NCBI GenBank assembly: GCA_017410245.1
Contig: JAFQRE010000031.1
Coordinates: forward strand, 1-36,381
Reading direction: 5' to 3'
DNA: 36,381 nt
Source of the DNA: Bacteroidaceae bacterium
GTDB lineage: Bacteria > Bacteroidota > Bacteroidia > Bacteroidales > Barnesiellaceae_A
Each line of letters starts with the position of its first letter. Within the stretch, counting starts at the first letter, position 1. A program made the position numbers and the translations under genes. Below the pieces are notes generated by a model. It searched no databases. It was not told the origin of the DNA and saw nothing but the letters and a program-made list of their open reading frames with translations. Positions 7,039 through 14,529 of this stretch are shown here, one piece after another.

Positions 7039-8361
7039 ATGTATAAATATCGCGACATTTGGCATATAGCTTATCCTATTCTCATCAGTCTCATGATGCA
7101 GACTCTCATCAATGTTACCGACACTGCCTATATGGGTCGCGTGGGTGAGATAGAGTTGGGTGCTACTGCACTCGTATCGGTATATTACCTTACGATATAC
7201 ATGGCAGTCTTTGGTTTCAGTGTAGGTGCTCAGATTTTTATTGGGCGTCGCAATGGTGAGGGCAAGTATGATAAGATAGGCAATATTGTGGTGCAGGGCG
7301 TCTTGTTCTTGTTGGGCGTAGCTGCTTTGCTTGTGCTCCTATCCAAGTGGTTGTCGCCCCACCTGCTCTCGGCGATAGTCTCCTCGGCCAACATATATGA
7401 TGCTTGTATCGATTATCTTGATTGGCGCATATGGGGGTTGCTTTTCTCGGCTGTGAGTGTGATGTTTCGAGCCTTCTTTGTGGGCATTACCCGCACCGGT
7501 GTATTGATATGGAACTCCATAATACTCACCCTCTCTAATGTCGTATTCAACTACATCTTTGTCTTTGGTGCTTTTGGTATTCCGGCTATGGGCATTGCAG
7601 GAGCTGCATTGGGATCGGTATTGGCCGAGGCCTTGGCCATGTTGCAGTTTGTTGTTTACGCCCTTGCCAAAGTAGATTTGAAACGATATGGATTGAGTGG
7701 CCGTATTCATTTCTCCCCCAGTATTATACAGGGTATCTTGTCTCTTTCTGTGTGGACTATGATACAGAACTTCCTTACGCATGCCGTATGGTTTGTTTTC
7801 TTCCTGGCTATAGAGCATCTGGGCGAAGAACAACTTGCCATAACCAACATTGTACGTAGTGGCTCGTCGCTTATATTTATGCCTATTATAGCCTTTGCAT
7901 CTACGGCAAGTACACTGGTCAGTAATGCCATGGGAGCATCACGTGCCAACGATGTGGCGCAAATATTGCGGCGTTGCATCACAATGGGTTATGCCGTCAT
8001 TGTACCCATCATTATAGTTATTGCCTTTATCCCACAAACATATATGAGTATATTTACCGACAATGCAACGATACTGGCCGGATCGGTAATGTCGGTGTAT
8101 GTTATGTTGGGATTTAATCTCATTGCCGTACCCGCTTGTATATTGTTTCACGCTGTATCGGGTACAGGCAATACCCGTCTTGCATTGGGTATGGAGATAG
8201 TAGCAACCATCTTCTATGCCCTTGCCATTTATGGCATTATTTTCTATTTGCGAGCCGATGTTGCTGTGTGCTGGTCGGTAGAGTATGTCTATTGGACTAC
8301 GATGCTTGTATGCTCATGGCTGTACTTCAAATACGGGAAATGGCGTAATAACAAACTCTGA
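7039..8361 (+). CDS. MATE family efflux transporter (DinF-like)
   Basis: The 440-residue protein is hydrophobic throughout, with about 12 membrane segments. It has the MATE N-terminal pattern (ISLMMQTLINVTDTAYMGRVGEIELGA) and a second-half repeat beginning near ITNIVRSGSS. MATE proteins export cationic compounds or metabolites by Na+ or H+ antiport. The compact size and absence of long termini fit the DinF/NorM-like bacterial subgroup. It stands behind the panD terminator and is probably transcribed alone. Substrate cannot be read from the sequence. Confidence 0.92.
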   Translation: MYKYRDIWHIAYPILISLMMQTLINVTDTAYMGRVGEIELGATALVSVYYLTIYMAVFGFSVGAQIFIGRRNGEGKYDKIGNIVVQGVLFLLGVAALLVLLSKWLSPHLLSAIVSSANIYDACIDYLDWRIWGLLFSAVSVMFRAFFVGITRTGVLIWNSIILTLSNVVFNYIFVFGAFGIPAMGIAGAALGSVLAEALAMLQFVVYALAKVDLKRYGLSGRIHFSPSIIQGILSLSVWTMIQNFLTHAVWFVFFLAIEHLGEEQLAITNIVRSGSSLIFMPIIAFASTASTLVSNAMGASRANDVAQILRRCITMGYAVIVPIIIVIAFIPQTYMSIFTDNATILAGSVMSVYVMLGFNLIAVPACILFHAVSGTGNTRLALGMEIVATIFYALAIYGIIFYLRADVAVCWSVEYVYWTTMLVCSWLYFKYGKWRNNKL

Positions 8362-8546
8362 TAATGTCGTAATGCCCATAGGTAAGGTATTACTTCGTTG
8401 CTAATATAAGCTTTTATTGGTATTGACCGGTTGTATAGTGTGTCGTGATAATATTTTTTTGAAAAAAAATATTGTTTGCAAGCATTTGAATGGCAGATTG
8501 TTAGCAATATTATTGCGATAAAAATGAAATATTTTGTACCAAAACG

Positions 8547-8577
8547 CTTGCAGAGAATAAAAAAAGTAGTACCTTTG
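8547..8577 (+). promoter_or_regulatory. Promoter of the SRP RNA-tRNA-Thr unit
   Basis: CTTG (8547-8550) is followed after 19 bp by TACCTTTG (8570-8577), a perfect TAnnTTTG -7 box. The RNA is predicted to start near 8581-8583, where the first closing-stem base of the SRP RNA lies. Confidence 0.75.
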
Positions 8578-8581
8578 TGCC

Positions 8582-8680
8582 CGGGTAAGTCCTACACGAC
8601 CAGCTCCCTGTGAATTCCCCCAGGACTTGACCGTAGCAAGGGTAGTAGGTCGTAGCGGTGCGATGTGGTAAGCTTACCCT
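8582..8680 (+). ncRNA. ffs: Bacterial signal recognition particle RNA (4.5S type)
   Basis: GGGTAAG (8583-8589) pairs with CTTACCC (8673-8679) to close a single long hairpin of about 97 nt. The apical domain carries CCCCCAGG on the 5' side and GTAGCAAGGG on the 3' side, matching the conserved AGG/AGCA Ffh-binding internal loops. The apical loop reads TGAC rather than the GGAA of E. coli, which fits the URRC loop class. This RNA binds Ffh and FtsY for co-translational membrane targeting. A consensus promoter precedes it and a tRNA follows 3 nt later. Confidence 0.88.
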
Positions 8681-8683
8681 CAT

Positions 8684-8757
8684 GCCTCTTTAGCTCAGTT
8701 GGCCAGAGCACGTGATTTGTAATCTCGGGGTCGTTGGTTCGAATCCGACAAGAGGCT
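8684..8757 (+). tRNA. tRNA-Thr (anticodon TGT)
   Basis: The acceptor GCCTCTT pairs with AAGAGGC, the D arm is GCTC...GAGC, the anticodon loop TTTGTAA carries TGT, and the T arm has GTTGG-TTCGAAT-CCGAC. One T-T mismatch lies in the anticodon stem. CCA is not encoded. It reads ACA and other ACN codons by wobble. It starts 3 nt after the SRP RNA and shares its promoter and terminator, so both RNAs are cut from one transcript. It is the second tRNA-Thr in the window. Confidence 0.95.
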
Positions 8758-8758
8758 C

Positions 8759-8790
8759 AAAAAGCTCGACAGCAATGTCGGGCTTTTTTT
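8759..8790 (+). terminator. Terminator of the SRP RNA-tRNA-Thr transcript
   Basis: AGCTCGACA (8763-8771) pairs with TGTCGGGCT (8776-8784, one G-T) around a GCAA tetraloop, with seven T from 8784 to 8790. It begins right after the tRNA. Confidence 0.9.
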
Positions 8791-9075
8791 GTGTCTTATA
8801 GCTTCCATACCGATAGCTGTGGGCTGGGGTAGCGGGTGGACTAATAGTGGTATGATGCGTTTGTAATAAATTGTCCTACAGTTACTTGTAGATGTTGTGA
8901 TTGAAAATATTATGGCATACATAATCGTCGAGGGCGGCTACTCATCACGAGTCACCGCCCTCTAAGCTGAAAAATACAAACAAACCAAACTAAATAGAAT
9001 CCTAACTTATGTTCTTCTTATATGGCGAGCCGTAGCTGTTCGGCTCTATTATTTTACCTAATTGTTGTGTAGTGG
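8791..9075. other. Intergenic region with two hairpins, no gene
   Basis: Neither strand carries a credible ORF. GAGGGCGG (8930-8937) pairs with CCGCCCTC (8955-8962), with an inner ACTC/GAGT stem. GAGCCG (9027-9032) pairs with CGGCTC (9041-9046). One or both may end the hsp20 transcript from the right, but neither has a clear T run on the minus strand. Confidence 0.4.
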
Positions 9076-9498
9076 TTATGCTATGCCGATGGTACGAATT
9101 TCGGGTTTCACTACCTCGGGTATAAGTTTGGGTAATACTATGTATAGAATACCATTCTCTACACGAGCCGAAATTTCATCGCGATTGATGTCTTCGGGCA
9201 AAACAATGCTTTGACGGAATGCCGATGCGCGGAAACCTTGGCGTAAGTATCGCTTCTCAGTCGATGCTTTAGGACTCTTTTCCATCGAAACTATGAGGTT
9301 ATTATTGGCATCTACTTGTATGCCGAAGTCTTCTTTTGTCATTCCCGGTACGGCAAATTCTATCTCATATTGTGTATTGTTGTCTATAATATTGATGGCT
9401 GGTAGTGCACCTCCTGTTGTGTGCGACATCCATGCCTCGTTTTCCATCATACCCATTAGTGCATCAAATACGTTGTTGTAAGTTCTTGTTGTTTTCAT
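9076..9498 (-). CDS. Small heat shock protein (Hsp20/alpha-crystallin family)
   Basis: The 140-residue protein has the alpha-crystallin core from about residue 35: IEFAVPGMTKEDFGIQVDANNNLIVS, then FRQSIVLPEDINRDEISARVENGILYIVLPK, including the GxLxxxLPK-type end motif. It is an ATP-independent holdase that keeps unfolding proteins soluble. Size is normal. An ECF sigma factor gene lies upstream on the same strand, 251 bp away, with a 26-bp dyad between them. Heat or stress control is likely from the family, but no CIRCE element is seen. Confidence 0.94.
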   Translation of the reverse strand: MKTTRTYNNVFDALMGMMENEAWMSHTTGGALPAINIIDNNTQYEIEFAVPGMTKEDFGIQVDANNNLIVSMEKSPKASTEKRYLRQGFRASAFRQSIVLPEDINRDEISARVENGILYIVLPKLIPEVVKPEIRTIGIA

Positions 9499-9614
9499 AT
9501 TCCTATTTTTTTTTAATTTTGTTATTCCTTATGTTATGCCTCCGAATGGTTGTCGTTGGCCTTCGCTTATAATAGTTCAAAACGTATGCCATGTAGTGAA
9601 AGTGTAAAAATAGC

Positions 9615-9640
9615 TGACAAATTAACATGTTAAAATGTCA
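9615..9640. promoter_or_regulatory. Operator-like dyad upstream of hsp20
   Basis: Outer half-sites TGACA and TGTCA flank a perfect 12-bp palindrome TTAACATGTTAA (9622-9633), with only two mismatched base pairs on each side. It is centred about 130 bp before the hsp20 start. The symmetry looks like a dimeric regulator site; the protein is unknown. Confidence 0.45.
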
Positions 9641-9749
9641 AAATTAACACAATGCTGCGACTTTTTGTCATAAAATGTATAAATTCGTAATATTGTATGG
9701 CCAAATGTGAAAGCCTTGTTATGGTGTGCATTTTGTCGTAGTTGCATCT

Positions 9750-10226
9750 CTATGAGGTGTATTGGTATGCTATCAGCATTGCTTGCAGTTGTTTGCGAGC
9801 ACGTGATATGCGACTCTTCACAGTGCCTATTTCTGTGCCAAGTTGGTAAGCTATCTCGGTGTAATGGTAGCCTGCAAAGTATTGTTCTATGGCCAGGCGG
9901 TGTTTGGCCGACAACTTATTGATGGCTGTTGTGATGTCGTATTGTGCCGCATGATATTCGTCTATGTCAATAGGGGTGCGATTTTGCACCTCAATACCAT
10001 AACCGACAAATTTTCGCAAATGATTGCGGTATATATTATATAGAATGGTGTGTCCCCAACCAAAGAAATTGCGGTCGTAGTATGCATCACTCATTTCGTA
10101 CATCTGCAACAGGGTTTCTTGAAGCAAGTCGTTTGCATCATCATTGTTGGCTTCATATCGATGAGCCAATAGCGATAAATTGGGTAGATTTTCAATCATC
10201 AATGTGTCGAAATGTTCTCTTGTCAT
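9750..10226 (-). CDS. ECF-type RNA polymerase sigma factor
   Basis: The 158-residue protein has a sigma-70 region 2 (about residues 10-70: NDDANDLLQETLLQMYE, FFGWGHTILYNIYRNHLRK) and a region 4 helix-turn-helix (about 100-150: LSAKHRLAIEQYFAGYHYTEIAYQLGTEIGTVKSRISRARKQLQ). Region 3 is absent, which defines extracytoplasmic-function sigma factors. No anti-sigma gene is next to it; downstream on the same strand is hsp20. The start codon lies 4 nt after a long AT-rich hairpin, which could control its translation. Confidence 0.92.
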   Translation of the reverse strand: MTREHFDTLMIENLPNLSLLAHRYEANNDDANDLLQETLLQMYEMSDAYYDRNFFGWGHTILYNIYRNHLRKFVGYGIEVQNRTPIDIDEYHAAQYDITTAINKLSAKHRLAIEQYFAGYHYTEIAYQLGTEIGTVKSRISRARKQLQAMLIAYQYTS

Positions 10227-10230
10227 AGTC

Positions 10231-10270
10231 GTATATATGGTATTGAGTTATGAGCAATACCTATATATAC
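10231..10270 (-). promoter_or_regulatory. AU-rich hairpin abutting the sigma factor start codon
   Basis: A 15-base arm (10231-10245) and a 16-base arm (10255-10270) are complementary apart from one bulged base, around a 9-nt loop. The arms contain GTATATA, GGTATTG and their complements. On the minus-strand mRNA the stem ends 4 nt before the ATG at 10226, so it could hide the ribosome entry site; as DNA it could also be an operator. Confidence 0.55.
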
Positions 10271-10434
10271 GGTCGCAAAAATGTGTGTTTGTCAAGTTTT
10301 ATGGGTTGTGAGTACTTGTACGGGCTATTTGGGGGTCTTGACAGCAATTCTTAAGTTCTTTCAAAAATGCAAAAAAATGGGCTTTTCGTACCAAAAAAAG
10401 TAATGCAATCAACACTTGTTTGTACAATAAATAG

Positions 10435-10442
10435 TATTTTTG
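10435..10442 (+). promoter_or_regulatory. -7 box for the cstA-like gene
   Basis: TATTTTTG matches TAnnTTTG. The nearest TTG (10416-10418) is 16 bp upstream, a little closer than ideal. It implies a leader of about 35 nt before 10482. Confidence 0.45.
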
Positions 10443-10481
10443 TCGGCATCAAAAAAAAGTAATAACAAATAAGTAGATAAT

Positions 10482-11966
10482 ATGGTTTCGTTTCTGGTAG
10501 CATTAGTTGCACTTATAGCGGGATATTTTCTCTATGGCATGGTAGTAGAGAGAGTCTTTGGAGTAGATGCTCAAAGACCCACACCTGCCATTACCAAAGC
10601 CGATGGAGTAGATTATATCCCGTTGCCCACATGGCGTATATTCCTTATTCAGTTTCTCAATATAGCCGGTTTAGGCCCCATCTTTGGCGCTATCATGGGT
10701 ATACTATATGGCCCGGCTGCCTATCTGTGGATTGTCTTTGGCTCCATCTTTGGTGGTGCTGTGCACGACTACCTGTCGGGTATGTTGTCGTTGAGACGTG
10801 GCGGAGTGAGTTTGCCCGAAATCATAGGTGCTGAATTGGGTAACGGTGTGAAGCAACTCATGCGTGTCTTTTCGCTATTGTTGCTCATTTTGGTAGGTGC
10901 TGTGTTTGTTATCAATCCGGCCGAACTCATTTCGGGTATCATTACCCAATATGCAGTAGGTGCCGATGGTGTGATGCCCTCATGGCTTGCTGCCATAAAT
11001 AATATTATGCCTCTGCATTGGTGGTGCGTGATAGTGGTGTTTGTATATTATTTGTTGGCAACATTATTGCCTATCGATAAGGTGATAGGTAAGATATACC
11101 CCATCTTTGGGTGCGCATTGCTATTTATGGGCTTAGGCATATTGGTGATGCTTTTCTTCAACGCTGAGTCGATGCCCGAGATAACCGAAGGTTTGCACAA
11201 TCGCCACCCGCAAGCCAATCAGTTGCCCATTTTCCCCATGATGTTCATCTCAATAGCTTGTGGAGCTGTGTCGGGTTTCCATGCTACGCAATCACCTCTT
11301 ATGGCGCGTTGCTTGAAAAATGAGCGTTTGGCACGTCCTGTGTTCTATGGAGCGATGATTACCGAGGGCATCTTGGCACTTATATGGGCAGCAGCAGCGG
11401 TCGCATTTACCGGCTCATACGAGGGTTTGGCCGATTATTTGGCTGCCAATGGCAGTAAACCTCTTGTACTTGTCAATGAAATATCAATTTCATGGTTAGG
11501 TTCGGTGGGTGGATTTTTGGCCCTGTTGGGTGTTATTTTTGCACCTATCACATCGGGCGATACAGCCATGCGCTCGGCACGACTCATTGCTGCCGATTTC
11601 TTGCACATCGACCAGTCGGGGGTGCGCAATCGCCTGTTGGTCTCCATTCCTATATTTTTATTATCGGCTGTGATTATGATGATTGACTTCAATGTGTTGT
11701 GGAGATATTTTGCTTGGAGCAATCAAGCATTGTCGGTATTCACTTTCTGGGCACTCACAGTGTTCTTGGCGCGCGAACGCAAAGGATTGGGGTATATGAT
11801 TACACTCATACCGGCTCTTTTCATGACAGTAGTGTGTGTGACCTACATTCTGTTTGCGCCAGAAGGATTGTCGCTCAGCTACAATCTGTCGGTAGCCATT
11901 GGCATAGGTGTGGCTGTTGTCTTTGGTATTCTCTTTGCACGATATAAATACCGATTGTCTAAATAA
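10482..11966 (+). CDS. CstA family carbon starvation/peptide transporter
   Basis: The 494-residue polytopic membrane protein has the CstA core pattern early on (QFLNIAGLGPIFGAIMGILYGPAAYLWIVFG then GAVHDYLSGMLSLRRGG) and GFHATQSPLMARCLKNE in the middle. CstA proteins import peptides or pyruvate during carbon limitation. The E. coli protein is about 700 residues; this shorter form is common in Bacteroidota. The PHP-family gene begins 24 bp downstream, suggesting co-transcription. Substrate is not readable here. Confidence 0.9.
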   Translation: MVSFLVALVALIAGYFLYGMVVERVFGVDAQRPTPAITKADGVDYIPLPTWRIFLIQFLNIAGLGPIFGAIMGILYGPAAYLWIVFGSIFGGAVHDYLSGMLSLRRGGVSLPEIIGAELGNGVKQLMRVFSLLLLILVGAVFVINPAELISGIITQYAVGADGVMPSWLAAINNIMPLHWWCVIVVFVYYLLATLLPIDKVIGKIYPIFGCALLFMGLGILVMLFFNAESMPEITEGLHNRHPQANQLPIFPMMFISIACGAVSGFHATQSPLMARCLKNERLARPVFYGAMITEGILALIWAAAAVAFTGSYEGLADYLAANGSKPLVLVNEISISWLGSVGGFLALLGVIFAPITSGDTAMRSARLIAADFLHIDQSGVRNRLLVSIPIFLLSAVIMMIDFNVLWRYFAWSNQALSVFTFWALTVFLARERKGLGYMITLIPALFMTVVCVTYILFAPEGLSLSYNLSVAIGIGVAVVFGILFARYKYRLSK

Positions 11967-11990
11967 TCATTTCGCATTGATTCGATTTCT

Positions 11991-12836
11991 ATGAAGCACA
12001 ATCATACCAACTATCATTCTCATTGTAACTTCTGCGATGGTCGTGGTGCAATGGAGGATTTTGTCAAGGCTGCCATTGCTTGTGGCATGACGGCCTATGG
12101 TATTACCTCGCACACTACATTTCCTATGCCCCCGGTCAAGTCTTTGCAACCCCATACCTATGGAAAGTACTTTGAAGAATTTGCTCGATTGCGTGCGCTG
12201 TATGGTGGCCAAATTGAGTTGTATGTGGGATTGGAGATAGACTATCTCGATGAAGTACGCAACCCGCGTATGCCATTCTATGCCACACTTCCTACCGATT
12301 ATACCATAGGTGGTGTACACTTTGTAGCCAATGAAAGGGGCGAATGGATGTGTACCGATGGCTCTTTTGAACGCTTTAGAGATGCCGCACAAGAGTGCTT
12401 CGGTGGAGATATACGTCGTATTGTCGATTTATTCTATACCAAGAGTCGCCTGTTGGTGCAATGTGGCAACTTTGATATATTGGCACACCCCGACAAGATT
12501 GCTCTCAATGCGTCTCAATTTGAACCCGGTATCTTGCAAGAGGCGTGGTATGAGGAGTTGGCCTACAACCACATCAATTCGTTGAGAAATGGCGATTTCC
12601 TTGTTGAGGTCAATACCAAGGCTTTGGAACAGCACAATCGTATTTTCCCCGGTGTCGAGTGGCTGCCTCTTGTGCGTAAGTTGGGATTGAAGTTGGTCGT
12701 AAACTCCGACTGTCACGATGTCGATAAGATAGAGTCGGGTCGCTACGAGACGCTGCGATTGTTACAAGATGCCGGTATCAACAAGGTGTGGGAGTTGCAT
12801 GCGGGCCGTTGGGGTGAGTATGAAATAAAGTTGTAA
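11991..12836 (+). CDS. Histidinol-phosphatase-like PHP-domain hydrolase
   Basis: The 281-residue protein has PHP metal-binding motifs: HSH (9-11) near the start, GLEIDY, ILAHPDKI and NSDCHD near the end. The layout matches HisK/HisJ-type histidinol-phosphatases, which remove phosphate from L-histidinol phosphate in histidine synthesis. No other his gene is present, so activity on another phosphoester is possible. It starts 24 bp after the cstA-like gene and is followed after 10 bp by the DUF1294 gene, giving a probable three-gene unit. Confidence 0.85.
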   Translation: MKHNHTNYHSHCNFCDGRGAMEDFVKAAIACGMTAYGITSHTTFPMPPVKSLQPHTYGKYFEEFARLRALYGGQIELYVGLEIDYLDEVRNPRMPFYATLPTDYTIGGVHFVANERGEWMCTDGSFERFRDAAQECFGGDIRRIVDLFYTKSRLLVQCGNFDILAHPDKIALNASQFEPGILQEAWYEELAYNHINSLRNGDFLVEVNTKALEQHNRIFPGVEWLPLVRKLGLKLVVNSDCHDVDKIESGRYETLRLLQDAGINKVWELHAGRWGEYEIKL

Positions 12837-12846
12837 CATTCCCGGT

Positions 12847-13113
12847 ATGCTCTATACTTTGTTATTGCTCTATATGCTGTTTATCAATGTAGTGGCATTG
12901 ATAATGTATGGAGTAGATAAATATAAGGCAGTGCATAGTGCATGGCGCATCTCCGAGCGGGTGTTGCTTCTTGTTGCCCTTATAGGAGGTGCTATGGGTG
13001 CGATGATAGGCATGTATCTCTTTCGTCACAAAACCCGTCACGCACGTTTTGTTGTCCTCGTTCCTCTTTTCTTGGTGGCGCAATTATATCTTGTGTATCT
13101 ACTACTTACTTGA
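12847..13113 (+). CDS. DUF1294 small membrane protein
   Basis: The 88-residue protein has an N-terminal membrane helix, a central YGVDKYKAVHSAWRISE segment with the DK and WRIxE residues typical of DUF1294, a glycine-rich helix (ALIGGAMGAMIGMYLFRHKTRH) and a last hydrophobic helix. The family role is unknown. Its stop overlaps the stop of the convergent mltG gene by 8 bp, and no terminator separates them. Confidence 0.88.
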   Translation: MLYTLLLLYMLFINVVALIMYGVDKYKAVHSAWRISERVLLLVALIGGAMGAMIGMYLFRHKTRHARFVVLVPLFLVAQLYLVYLLLT

Positions 13114-14137
13114 TACCTTGCCTATTGAGTGCCGAGTGGTAACGTTGTGCGTTGCGGTTGTGTTCGCTCAGCGTCCGGGCAAAATTGTGATAACCCGAGA
13201 AGTCTTCTTTGGCGCACATGTATAAGTAATTGTGAGTGCGATAATTGAGTACGGCCTCAATAGCTGTTTTTGACGGTATGCGAATGGGTGCCGGGGGAAG
13301 TCCTATGTTGAGGTAGGTGTTGTAGGGCGATGGTGTATTGAGGTGCTTGTTGAGTATGCGACGCAACCCGAAGTCGCCTACGGCATATTTCACTGTCGGG
13401 TCGGCCTGTAGCGGTATGTTGCGACGCAGACGATTGATATATAGTCCGGCTACAATAGGCATTTCGTCGATTTTAGCTGTCTCTTCCTCTACAATAGATG
13501 CCAATATCGACACCTCAAGAGGAGTGAGACCGGCATTTTGCGCCTTGGCTTTGCGCTCATCGTTCCAGAACTGTTGGTAGTAGTCGTGCATTCGCTTTAC
13601 AAATCTACGTGGCGATACAGTCCAGTAGAACTCGTAGGTGTCGGGAAGGAACATCGCTTTGATAGTTTCTGTATCGAAACCATACGATGCGCAAAACTGA
13701 GGGTCGGTGAGCAATGCCGATAGCGAGTCGGCACACATAAAGAAATTGTTATCAACTCGCTCTATCAGTTGCTTGGTAAGGCGCAGGTTGTTGAATGTAA
13801 ATTTGATAGGAGTCTCGCTGCCAGCCATCAACTTGCGTGCTGCATGATATATCGATGTAGCTCCATTGAGCTCGTAGTATCCCTTGCGCGAGGTGTAGTC
13901 ATAATCGCCATTATACATGATTTCTACAATTTGTAGAGCTTTAGATGGTTCTATCTGCTCGGCAAGTATTGCGCACAGCGAGTCTTGACTCATACCCGGC
14001 GTGATATGTACTTTTATGGTGGTGTCGGCTGAGGTTATGGGCGTTTTTACCAACGTAACGTATTTGTAACCGCAGAAAGCCACTACGACTGCTACAATGA
14101 TGGCTATAACGATGAGTATGATGTGTTTTTTCTTCAT
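13106..14137 (-). CDS. mltG: Endolytic transglycosylase MltG
   Basis: The 343-residue protein has one N-terminal membrane helix (about residues 5-27), a LysM-like domain, and the YceG catalytic region with LEVSILASIVEEET, where Glu217 is the probable catalytic residue, then NIPLQADPTVKYA and YNTY-GLPPAPI motifs. MltG cuts nascent glycan strands near the membrane and sets their length. I chose the start at 14137 (MKKKHI) rather than an in-frame ATG 33 bases upstream because it places charged residues directly before the helix. The gene converges on DUF1294 with an 8-bp overlap. Confidence 0.94.
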   Translation of the reverse strand: MKKKHIILIVIAIIVAVVVAFCGYKYVTLVKTPITSADTTIKVHITPGMSQDSLCAILAEQIEPSKALQIVEIMYNGDYDYTSRKGYYELNGATSIYHAARKLMAGSETPIKFTFNNLRLTKQLIERVDNNFFMCADSLSALLTDPQFCASYGFDTETIKAMFLPDTYEFYWTVSPRRFVKRMHDYYQQFWNDERKAKAQNAGLTPLEVSILASIVEEETAKIDEMPIVAGLYINRLRRNIPLQADPTVKYAVGDFGLRRILNKHLNTPSPYNTYLNIGLPPAPIRIPSKTAIEAVLNYRTHNYLYMCAKEDFSGYHNFARTLSEHNRNAQRYHSALNRQGIK

Positions 14138-14210
14138 GACTATGACATATTTGCTGCAAAAGTACATCAATTATCACATATATACAAGCCTGTGAGTTGG
14201 GGCTTAAAAC

Positions 14211-14240
14211 AAAAAAAGACGAAGTGTTACTTCGTCTTTT
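14211..14240 (-). terminator. Terminator downstream of tRNA-Ser
   Basis: AAAAGACGAAG (14214-14224) pairs perfectly with CTTCGTCTTTT (14230-14240) over a 5-nt loop, with further A bases to 14211 that give a U run on the minus-strand RNA. Confidence 0.85.
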
Positions 14241-14243
14241 CTG

Positions 14244-14330
14244 CGGAAGGAGGGGGATTCGAACCCCCGGTACCCTTACGAGTACGTCAGTTTAGCAAAC
14301 TGGTGGTTTCAGCCACTCACCCATCCTTCC
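14244..14330 (-). tRNA. tRNA-Ser (anticodon GCT)
   Basis: The minus strand gives acceptor GGAAGGA pairing with TCCTTCC, an anticodon arm CAGT-TTGCTAA-ACTG with anticodon GCT, a long variable arm (GTACTCGTAAGGGTAC) typical of class II tRNAs, and T arm GGGGG-TTCGAAT-CCCCC. Discriminator is G. It decodes AGC and AGU. CCA is not encoded, and a strong terminator follows 4 nt later. Confidence 0.96.
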
Positions 14331-14476
14331 TTGTGGGCACGACACATAGTCGTTTTGCCAAATGCGTTGCAAAGATACGTTTATCTTATTGTTTGTGCAA
14401 ATTTTTCAACGATTTTCTTTCTCTTATTTTTGCGTTTTTATCGCAATGCTCTTATATGTAGCGTGTTATGTATGAT

Positions 14477-14509
14477 AAAAAAAACGAGGCCTTATTCGTG
14501 GCCTCGTTT
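14477..14509 (-). terminator. Terminator of the S9 peptidase gene
   Basis: AAACGAGGCC (14482-14491) pairs perfectly with GGCCTCGTTT (14500-14509). A-rich sequence to 14477 gives the U run on the minus strand, 20 bp past the stop codon. Confidence 0.85.
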
Positions 14510-14529
14510 CTTATATTACAGCTGCTGCA

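Noticed and set aside
8450..8473. A/T palindrome before the SRP RNA promoter
   Set aside because: It is a T-run facing an A-run, more than 100 bp from the start site; too simple to call a regulatory site.
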